Source: Polyporus tsugae (Eukaryota; Basidiomycota; Agaricomycetes; Polyporales; Polyporaceae). Taken from it: a DNA stretch of 64,000 bases. Shown here piece after piece: positions 56,178 to 64,000 of this stretch. The notes under the pieces are model-generated. The model did no database searches and was not told where the DNA came from. It saw only the letters and a list, made by a program, of their open reading frames with translations. Location: the NCBI GenBank assembly GCA_024305745.1, contig JAHRBS010000007.1:3038001-3102000 (forward strand). Direction: 5' to 3'. A program made the translations under genes and the position numbers. Each line of letters begins with the position of its first letter. Positions within the stretch are counted from its first letter, which is position 1.

Positions 56178-57094
56178 CTACCGTTTCCTCGGTGCACTGG
56201 GTGGTGGGGGAAGGAGGGTGGGGATACCACCGCTGCTCGAAGATGAGAGACCTGAACCACTAGAAAGATCGCCAAGAAGGTTCACTCCCGAGCTGTTGGT
56301 ACTGGTCGGCTTGTTGGGCCTGCCGGGGATAGAGATTGAGAACGTCTGGCCTTCCTTCAACGTGTAGTCCTTCGGGCCGGCTGGCATATGTGGGGAAGGT
56401 TGGTCTGCTAGCGCTTCAGCGGGGTTCTTCAATGTTCGCCATCGCCTGGATGGATAGTGTAAACCGCCATAACGTCGGGAACTCACGGAATAGAGTCGAC
56501 TCACTTTGTATAGTCTTGCAGTGCAACATCTACAGATAGCTTCAGTGGCCGCATGACATGTAGGATACATGAACACATACTAAAGTCAAAACTATCTGAG
56601 CGCTCCAAGAAGCCCATTCCGATGTAGGCTCTTCGTCCGTTATCCTCGACTCGGACAACAAAGTATCGTGAAGAATCGAGGACGGCCTCAACACACGGTT
56701 TAGCCGGGTCGTAATCCGCTTTGGCAAAGACTACAAGCTTGTGTCAGGGCCATGAAGATGTCAAACTTGCCATCCACATACGTTCACCTGTAGGCAATGT
56801 AAGTTCAGATACGAGGGAGCAGATTGGATCCATGGGACTCACCAGTCGTCGCGTCTTCGAACTGTAACGCGACGCTCGAGCCACGCTCAATGATACGAAT
56901 ACGTCCCTTCCACAGCGGTTGCGCAAGATCGCCCCACTCCTGCGCACGATGACCCTCGTTGGCCTTCAAAGGCGGGATCTTGTATACTGCACGGCACGCG
57001 TGATGAGTCTGATCGCCAGCTGCTAGATAACGCGAGGCTGACCTGAAACTTCGCGGCCAATGTAGAGGATGCTCTCAATCTCTTCTTCGTCCAT
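56178..57094 (-). CDS. NECAP: NECAP-type clathrin adaptor-associated protein
   Basis: An endocytic accessory protein whose PH-like domain binds adaptor complexes. ATG 57094 starts [17 protein letters not shown], spliced to [20 protein letters not shown] then [35 protein letters not shown] or similar small exons, [40 protein letters not shown] then LERSDSFDF, and NVALQDYTK. After this PHear domain comes [16 protein letters not shown], matching the conserved motif after the NECAP core. A Ser/Gly/Pro-rich tail ends SAPRKR (stop 56178). Five or so short introns split a protein of about 230-240 residues. It is divergent from CSN8 with 256 bp between starts. Confidence 0.93.
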
Positions 57095-57350
57095 GATGTT
57101 TCTGAGAGGATGAAGTGAGGGTCGTATGGGGGAGAATATGCGATTGGGAGTGGTCGCGGAACACTGAGTAGAACAGCCTTACCCTGCGTCTGTCGCGCAA
57201 GCGCCGAGGTATAGTTGGCACGTGCTCAGCTGTGAGTGTTATGGGCGTCTATACATACGCCATCCTCGCCTCCTAGCTTCAGACTCTGCCTCTAACCTCT
57301 AACACGTTCTGCACACACTCTTCTTCGATTGACCCGCGCGAAACGTGGAG
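57095..57350. promoter_or_regulatory. Shared divergent promoter, NECAP / CSN8
   Basis: 256 bp between opposing starts with no clear TATA box. Shared regulation is inferred from the short distance. Confidence 0.4.
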
Positions 57351-58478
57351 ATGACTGGACCACCTACACCGCCGCCTTCAAGCGCGACCGAAATTCAGGA
57401 TGCTGCTCGCACGTCAGTACCGCCGCCGCAAGCAGCTCAGGCTGCCGCCACTGAGTCTGCAGCACCCGTTGCCCAACCCGCTCCTGAGCAAGCACAAGCC
57501 ACGACCAACGCCTTGAATAATGGCAACAAGACGTCATATGAGCTGATTTTCCCCAGCCTCGTAATACTTGCACGATCGGGAACGACCAGGGAGCTGATCC
57601 AGATGGCAGAGCGAGGGGACCTGAACGTACGTTTCTTATCCGACTGTCTCTTGCGAAACTTTGAAATTGATCATGGTCCTCGTGTTTGCATCTGCTAGGG
57701 CGGAAATGGCGCAGATCACACGCGGTTGTTTATTGTAGCACCTTTGGTGCTTGCATACATGATTGTGGACGAGCTGTACGTCGGTCTTCATCTACCTTTG
57801 ATCAAAGACCAGCCTCAACCCTTCGCCTGTAGGACTCCTGCACGCTACGCGCTGACCCGGCTTCCCAACGCTTTGGCTGCTCTCCCGATATCTCAGGGTC
57901 TCTTCTCCCTCCTTGCTTCTGTTTCCGAGCGTAAATACACCCAGATCTATCCTCGAGCCCAGGCACTGCGCGAGATGGTCTCTGCGCCAGACTTCCCCAA
58001 CGCAGAGCTTGGTCAGCTACTTGTGGGCATGATCGATGCCTTTGTTGGTGAGTACCGCATATAACGTCTGACCATCTACGATTATTGACTTATCACCTAC
58101 AGACGCGTTCCGGAAGAAGACATTTGCTTTGCTTGCCAGGGCATACACGTCTCTACCCCTGCCCCTCGCTCAGACATATCTAGGCTTCACCGCCGAAGAG
58201 GTTGTCAACGGTGAGTCGGTCATGTGCTGCGTGTCGCTCCAGTCTAATTGCGGCATAAAAGTGGCTGTTCCGGCTGGATGGGGCTTCCACGAGACGACTT
58301 ACATCTTGACGCCGCCCAAACAATCGGCATTCAATGCTCGCCGAGTAGTCGATGCTAGTACGTTCCATTCCCGAGTATCCGAGAGATGAAAGTGCCATTC
58401 TTAACAGCTTTTGCAGCGCCTTCTATGTTGTCGGCGCTGAGCCTGGTTGCAGAGAGCGTCGCGAATCTAGAAGCATAG
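57351..58478 (+). CDS. CSN8: COP9 signalosome subunit 8-like protein
   Basis: Probable CSN8, a small PCI-type subunit of the COP9 signalosome that removes Nedd8 from cullins. The model join(57351..57626,57699..57775,57833..58047,58103..58210,58262..58357,58417..58478) stays in frame for 277 residues. A Pro/Ala-rich N-terminus precedes YELIFPSLVILARSGTTREL and IQMAERGDLN. The helical part has DHTRLFIVAPLVLAYMIVDE, ARYALTRLPNALAALPISQG, SVSERKYTQIYPRAQALREM, LGQLLVGMIDAFVDAFRKKT and FALLARAYTSLPLPLAQTYL then GFTAEEVVN. The arrangement and the LARAYTSI-type segment followed by GFTAEEV fit the CSN8/PSD8/eIF3k domain. eIF3k or Rpn12 are less likely given the N-terminus and length. Confidence 0.8.
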
Positions 58479-58995
58479 AAATCTCGCCGCAGGTGATGAG
58501 CTCGCGTGTATTTCGTCTTGGTGTATGTTTCCGTGTATACTACTAGGCATCGGCACGTCTAAGTTGTGCATCGTTGTAGCACAATCGCATTCTTCCGCCT
58601 GTTGTGTTATGGCCTCTGCGATCGCCCTTGATGCCAGTTACGCGTTTGTGTAGATGGTTATCTGACCAAACGTTGACACGCATTACTGTACGCATTACCC
58701 CAGTGCCTTGCCAAATTAGATTATGTAGTTAGACGAACTTGTGTAAGCGCCGGACTAGTCTATCTGAGATTTGACCGGTTGCCCGATCGCGCGCATACAA
58801 CCTCGGAGCGTGAACTTGAACTTGAACTTGCGCACGACGCAACCCTCAACGTCGCTACCCCAGAACCCTTCCATCTGCTCGTCTTTTCTTACCCCTATTT
58901 AGGCCTTGCAATTTCAGGGCTTTGTAGAAGTCGTCTAGCGGTGTCACCACATCCGAGAACCGTCCGCGTCAACCCTTGGATCTAATAGAGTCACG
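58479..58995. other. Intergenic between CSN8 and UBLCP1
   Basis: A 517 bp spacer in tandem orientation. It includes a short tandem repeat (TGAACT three times, 58811-58830). No gene or RNA is supported; it should hold the UBLCP1 promoter. Confidence 0.3.
58811..58830. repeat. Short TGAACT tandem repeat
   Basis: Three perfect copies of a 6 bp unit plus two bases, about 170 bp before the UBLCP1 start. Confidence 0.6.
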
Positions 58996-60735
58996 ATGAG
59001 CTCCGAAGCCGTACAACGAGGAGAGGAAACGCCTGTGGCACTCACGACAACGGTTACTGCGCAGGTATATCCTTCCTGCATTCTCTTCGATGTGTCGATA
59101 ACTCATTCTGACCACAGGTCGATCCCCCAGAACCGGACCAGAATGAGCGATGGATCCATTTGCAGTTTACCTGGAGTGGGAAGCCCTTCACGATGGATAT
59201 CGCAGAGTCTGATAGGTAAGTAAGTCAATGTTCTTCCTACTTACACTGTGCATCATACAGATATTTGCAATTCAGAGTCTTTGACCTAAAGGCAACTCTC
59301 ATGAGCTTGACGGATGTGCCACCGGAACGTCAGAAAATCCTTGGGCTCGTCAAGGGGAAACTGCCTGATGACGACGGAAGAATGTAGGTCGAGGAGGAAG
59401 ACGTGTTGAATCTAAATCAGTCTCAACTCCGTGTACTTTCAGCGGGGACCTAAAACTTGTGAGCGGCAAGAAGTTCACGCTCGTTGGTACACCTCAGGGA
59501 CACGAGATCAGGGATCCACACGGTATTTGCGCGTCAGTGGTTCACAACTTTCGACATGGACATTAACCTTCGAATTTGTAGAGCTCGAGTTCCTGCCCGA
59601 TGTGATCAACGACCTCGACGTGGACTTCAGTGCCGACCCAGCTGCTGCAGCAACGTACATAAACGATCAGCGGAACCGTCGTAAGGTCAAAGAACACACC
59701 AAGAAGCTACACGTCAACATTATCAATCCCCTGCGAGAAGGAAAGCGACTACTTGTTCTGGACATTGACTACAGTGGGTTCTTTTGACTCTCGCACATGC
59801 CTTCTCCACTGAAGGTAGCACGTAGCAATTCTGGATACGAAACCTCTCACTTCCCGCGCTTTGCCGCCACAAGAATGTGCGCGACCAGGCCTCCATGAGT
59901 TCCTAGAAGCCGTATATCCCTACTATGATATCTGCATTTGGTACGTGCTCTCGCATTTTTCTCACCGAAATATGTTTCGAGTAATAGAGTGCAGGTCGCA
60001 GACGAGCTGGATCTGGCTAGAAACTAAACTCGTCGAACTGGGGATGCTCGGTGGGGTCAGGAATTACCGAGTAAGCATGCTACCGTCAGATAATAACAGC
60101 TAGCTTACCATGAATGTGTGCTCGACAGATCTCCTTTGGTGCGTACCCATTGGCGCATATCCGGTATTGGCACCTCATGATGTCTGGCAACAGTGTTAGA
60201 CAAGACGTGCATGTTCACGGTGTTTTCCGTCAAGGACGGGAAACCGTACAAGCACTCCGTGAAAGCGCTACAGATTATCTGGAATCATTTTCCGCAGTAG
60301 TAAGTGAACAGTTTAGATTGCCGTGGCTTGCAACTGACGTCGCTCAGTTCGGCACAGAACACGATCCACATAGACGATCTAGTGCGTGCCATTCTTCGAT
60401 GCTCTTGTCTTCTATCTCCCATAGTTTCATGAGCTCATCAATGGTCTTGAAAATGTCTCCCGCCGCTCTAAACAGGGAAGGAACTTTGCACTCAATCCGA
60501 AGGAAGGCCTGAAGATCTCCGCATTCAAGAATGCACATAGCCAAGTAGCCAAGGCCGACCGAGAGCTAAGTAAGGTCGGAAGATACCTTGTACACATCGC
60601 GAACAATCACGAAGACTTCCGGGAAGCCAACCATGCGGTGAGTTCGATTGTCTGCCTACAGCCTGAACCCTGACTAATCCATATCGTCGTGTGTAGCAAT
60701 GGAAAGATGTTGTGAAATCATTGCCTCCGCCATGA
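58996..60735 (+). CDS. UBLCP1: Ubiquitin-like domain CTD phosphatase (UBLCP1)
   Basis: A nuclear HAD-family phosphatase that acts on the proteasome regulatory particle. ATG 58996 starts MSSEAVQRGEETPVAL. Small spliced exons build the UBL domain (DPPEPDQNERWIHLQFTWSG then KPFTMDIAESDR, RVFDLKATLMSLTDVPPERQ then KILGLVKGKLPDDDGRI, GDLKLVSGKKFTLVGTPQG). A linker has DVINDLDVDFSADP and RNRRKVKEHTKKLHVNIINP. The phosphatase starts with LLVLDIDY joined to TILDTKPLTSRALPPQECAR, the DxDxT nucleophile motif crossing an intron. Next are RPGLHEFLEAVYPYYDICIW, the WIWLETKLVELGML segment, NTIHIDDL and LNPKEGLKISAFKNAH. The end is QWKDVVKSLPPP. All exons are joined by short GT-AG introns. Confidence 0.93.
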
Positions 60736-61224
60736 TGTGCTCGTCTCTGCCAGACGAGGTCTTTACATAGCTCGTCCACTTAGCCCCACATCTCGAGAAC
60801 AAGACCTTGCTAGTTCGTGAACCTCACTGGCACACTGTCCGCTTTGACCCTCCATATATCTTGTACATTACCATCGGACCTTGGTCAAAGACTACGGTTT
60901 GCGGCTCATCTCTTATTTTAACCACCCTTAATAGAGGTAAGGCAGGCACATTATGGCCGTGAAGCTTCGCATGCACGTTATGGATGTCATTCAACTGCCG
61001 ATACCAATGCGCCTCCAATCATTAAATGACCGCTGCTTGGATCTCGTGCCACAGTACTATTACGCCTCCGCAAGCTTACACGTCTAATGCCTCCTGATTT
61101 ACGCATAGTCATTGTAGTACAGATCTACTAACGTACAATTCCTACAGATGATCGTTAGCAGCGCTAGTTAATAGTAATCACAGGGAGCTGCACAGCCGCT
61201 CATGCGGCGGCCTGTTTCCGCACC
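60736..61224. other. Intergenic between UBLCP1 and the Nudix gene
   Basis: A 489 bp tandem spacer, AT-richer near 61080-61170. No gene, RNA or strong repeat is seen. Confidence 0.3.
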
Positions 61225-62526
61225 ATGCTCACCCTGTTCCGGTTCACCTTCACCCGACGACCGGTAGGTATCAGCCGAACACATGCACCGTGTGGGCTCG
61301 CCGCGACCAACGCAGCCCCACACCTCTTCCCTGCTGGCGAACGCCCACCACCAAGACGCGCCATGTCGTCGAATCCGGTCGCAAAAGGTACAGGACCCAA
61401 GCCAACGTTAACACCTCAGGTTCCAAGGCCTTCGGCAACGGTGATCGTCGTCAACTCCCAGAACGAGGTCTTGCTTGTGCATCGGAACCCGAAGTCGTCG
61501 TCGTTCGCGAACGCACATGTGAGTTGAACGCGCGGGGGCTTGCAGATCTGGCGTTCATGATCATTGATCTTACACCCTTCGTTACACTGGCAGGTGTTCC
61601 CCGGCGGAAATTACGACAAGAAGCAGGACGGCGACCACGGGCTACCGTTCACTGCGGTTCGCGAGGTTTTCGAAGAATCCGGTCTCCTCCTTGTCCAACC
61701 CACCAGTTCCGGCTTGCCTAGCGACGCGGAGCTGGACAACGCTCGCGAAGACATTCACGCCCAAAAGCGTCTTTTCAACGACTTTCTGAAACAGCACGGC
61801 CTCAAACCTAATCTCGAAGGTCTCTTGCCCTTCACACAATGGATCACCCCGCCAATATATCCCAAGTTCGTCTTCCCCTCGGACTCGGGTTGAGCTGCCA
61901 TGTCACCATCGAGACCAAAGAACTGACGAGACAACGCCACCCATCCCAGGCGTTTCCAAACACAGTTCTATGTCGCGTTTCTGAACGAGACGCGTTCCGC
62001 CGGCTTCTCGTCCGGGGACAAGCAAGAGCGTCTTCCCACCCCTGACGGCGGACAAGAGGTCGTCGAGGCTCGCTTCGTTCACCCTACCAAGGCGCTCGAG
62101 GAGTTCTACGCCGAGCGCATCACGCTCTTCCCACCGCAGTTCTACTTCTTGACGACCTTGTCCGGTATCCTGGAGGACGGACGGAACACGCTCGAGCAGC
62201 GCGACCGCATTCGCGAGTTGTCGACCGGGGCCTTCGGACGCATGGCCATAAATCCCCGCCCGATCCGCGACAAGGACGCGGACGCCGAAGGTTACAGGGT
62301 CATCGCGTACGAGGGAGACGAAGCCAACGGAGGTTCGCCCGGTCGTCGGCATAGGTGCCGACTGAAGTTCGGCCAGGGAGGCGTAAGTTGCTTTACCTAA
62401 ATTGCTTGTGTTTGAGTTGACGCTGACGACATGGTGCAGTCGGCCACGCACATCACCCTCGAGCGGAACTTTGACATATTCTCTGAGATCGAAAGCGTCC
62501 TGTCCTCGACGCCTGCCAAGCTCTGA
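61225..62526 (+). CDS. NUDT19: Nudix hydrolase, NUDT19-like acyl-CoA diphosphatase
   Basis: Probable organellar Nudix enzyme hydrolysing CoA or acyl-CoA. ATG 61225 begins MLTLFRFTFTRRPVGISRTH, a basic leader fit for mitochondria. A second ATG (61363, MSSNPVAKG) could give a shorter form. The domain opens SATVIVVNSQNEVLLVHRNP then KSSSFANAH, and over an intron VFPGGNYDKKQDGDHGLPFT and AVREVFEESGLLL. The Nudix box has the usual REVFEESG but a longer gap after GG, as in NUDT19. Further parts: FLKQHGLKPNLEGLLPFTQW then ITPPIYPK, and over another intron RFQTQFYVAFLNE, then LTTLSGILEDGRNTLEQRDR. After the last intron the end is SATHITLERNFDIFSEIESV and SSTPAKL. The exact substrate is inferred. Confidence 0.85.
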
Positions 62527-63170
62527 CGTTGGGTTGTCGCTTGTAATGTATTTGGCGCTTTGGGACGGCCTTGTATCCCGTTGTCCGCCGTGAGATTGAG
62601 AAGGGGACACATTGCGGCTCACAGAAATTTCACGCAGTCACTGGCAAGGCGATCGCGGGTATCGTTGTCTGCCAAGATTACTTCCTGAAGCAGGTGGCCC
62701 ATGTCGACGTCTTAGACTAACAAGGGACAATGCGTCATGAGGAAGGTGCGCTCACAGTATCGGGTACGGCACACAAGTGTATATTGAGCAAGGCTACAGA
62801 TTATCGCCATGAAAGGCTAGGCAGGACGTGGACTGGTGCTACAAGGGAATCATAGGGTGCAAGCGAACCCAGAGAGACGTTATGGATACATGCGGAGTAA
62901 GAGCCAAAAAGCCAGAGTCAAACAAACTAGGATACCAAGGACGAAGCCGTGTGAGCGTGAAGTGCGAAATACTGAGAGACAGGTCGGACGGGCACGGGAG
63001 GATTAGGAGTTGAAAGCTGACACGGAAATGCCGAGATTAGAAGGTATTGTGAAGTAGGAGTGGGTCGTCATCGGAAGAACAAGGTCGTCAGCCAAAGGGC
63101 GAAGTGGAAGTGGATAGAAATCGCGGTCCAAGCATCGGCGGAACGGCGTCGTCACCATCCCTGCTCGAGT
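62527..63170. other. Convergent intergenic region
   Basis: 644 bp between the Nudix stop and the carboxylesterase stop. No credible gene or RNA. Plus frames here and beyond are antisense shadows of the esterase. Confidence 0.3.
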
Positions 63171-64000
63171 TCAGAGATCGAAGACCTGGTAGTCGTACTG
63201 GACGAAGTCGCCCCAGTAGCTGGTGTTGCACGCGCCGACGATGGCCAGGCCGGACGCGCCAAGGTTAATGGCGTTGACATCGTCCGTGCCAGCGACCTCC
63301 CAGGTCGCATAACCGTCGACATTGGGGGAGCCCGTATTGAGGAAGGTCTTGTACCGCGCCTGCATCTCGGTGACCAGCGCAGACTGGGCGCTCGTCGCGT
63401 TCTGGACAGTGCCGAACTGCAGCAGCCGCGAGTGAACATCAGGCAATCAGGTAGAGCGGGCTGGGGAACGTACAATAATCTCAATATCGTCCTGGTGACA
63501 CACAGAACCCGCGGCGGTGCAGAAAGGCACCTCCTCGTTGCCGGGGTAGGTCGCACCGAGCATGTACTCCCCGACGTAGGCGGGGCCCCCCGCGCCGACC
63601 CAGTTGCGAGCGAACGTCCAAGCTGCACAGTGCCAGATCTGGTCCGTACCGAGCTCCTCGAGCTGTGGGCGTTGATCGGGCTCGACGCCATCGACAGCAG
63701 GGGAGACGGCGTAGAGGGCGGTGTTGAGGATGCGGGACGTGCGCGGATTGCCGAAGGTAAATTGCACAAGCTGTTCATAGAGAGAGCCGTCGATCGAGGA
63801 GGGGAAGTTCCCGTAGATCGTCAGCGCGGCTTCGTTGCGGACGGTTGAGACAATGATCGGCTTGGACTGCTGGGGGAAATCGGCGGTTAGGTCGAGGGGG
63901 TTCGTGATGAGGTCATTGTCGCGAACGGGGCGGATTGGCTCCGATGCACCAGCGGCAGGGTCGAGCTCGTTGTTCGCCGCGGCGTCGATGAGGGTGGTCT
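63171..64000 (-). CDS. Type-B carboxylesterase/lipase, 5' part beyond window
   Basis: The C-terminal third of a secreted-type alpha/beta-hydrolase of the cholinesterase/lipase (type B) family. From the right edge: DLITNPLDLTADFP, SKPIIVSTVRNEAALTIYGN, LYEQLVQFTFGNPRTSRILN then TALYAVSPAVDG, WHCAAWTFARNWVGAGGPAY, VGEYMLGATYPGNEEVPFCT and AAGSVCHQDDIEIV. The His of VCHQDDIEIV is at the place of the catalytic histidine. A short intron (about 63427-63475) leads to FGTVQNATSAQSALVTEMQA, RYKTFLNTGSPNVDGYATWE and CNTSYWGDFVQYDYQVFDL (stop 63171). The nucleophile elbow and start lie outside the window. The substrate cannot be told. Confidence 0.88.

Noticed and set aside
63060..63848. 262-codon plus-strand frame
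   Set aside because: Antisense to the carboxylesterase, whose motifs are clear.
1..64000. CRISPR arrays, prokaryotic operons, phage or virus-like genes
   Set aside because: None seen. Gene structure is clearly eukaryotic nuclear with spliceosomal introns throughout.

Overview
The window is nuclear DNA from a filamentous basidiomycete, most likely a wood-decaying agaricomycete. It is GC-rich, and its genes are cut by many short (about 50-70 bp) GT-AG introns. It carries a CBM1-bearing GH6 cellobiohydrolase and a glyoxal-oxidase-type copper radical oxidase, both typical of lignocellulose degraders. I assembled gene models by joining open frames at GT/AG sites that keep phase and restore family motifs. 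I made no database searches.

Layout, left to right: FAN1 nuclease (minus, cut by the left edge); an unrecognised gene with a probable frameshift (4.2-5.2 kb); a NEDD1-like WD40 protein (minus); a decayed F-box/LRR-like gene (8.3-9.1 kb); tRNA-Arg(CCT) (9.42 kb); a copper radical oxidase (minus); a 3.4 kb gene-poor stretch with inverted short-motif clusters suggesting a decayed mobile element; SNW1/Prp45 (minus) and TIM54 (plus); the meiotic helicase MER3/HFM1 (minus) and CKS1 (plus); a Ste23/IDE-like M16 protease; a 1173-residue single-pass membrane protein of unknown function; RPA1 (minus); indoleamine 2,3-dioxygenase (minus); 3-hydroxyisobutyryl-CoA hydrolase (minus) and tubulin cofactor E (plus); a two-RRM SR protein (minus) and the cysteine desulfurase NFS1 (plus); GH6 cellobiohydrolase (minus); NECAP (minus) and CSN8 (plus); UBLCP1 phosphatase; a NUDT19-type Nudix hydrolase; and a type-B carboxylesterase cut by the right edge.

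Most of the window is conserved housekeeping: DNA repair and meiosis (FAN1, MER3, RPA1), splicing (SNW1, SR protein), mitochondrial import and Fe-S assembly (TIM54, NFS1), microtubules (NEDD1, TBCE), and protein turnover (CSN8, UBLCP1, IDE). Five gene pairs are divergent with only about 220-325 bp between start codons, so shared promoters are likely. The secreted oxidoreductase, cellulase and esterase are the ecological accessory part.

I see no convincing undescribed multi-gene system. The items most worth a second look are: the element-like motif clusters at 13.7-15.1 kb; a possible box C/D snoRNA in an NFS1 intron; the swollen introns of TBCE; two in-frame starts 42 codons apart in the IDE-like protease; a possible GC-AG intron in SNW1; and the unknown membrane protein at 32.0-35.7 kb.
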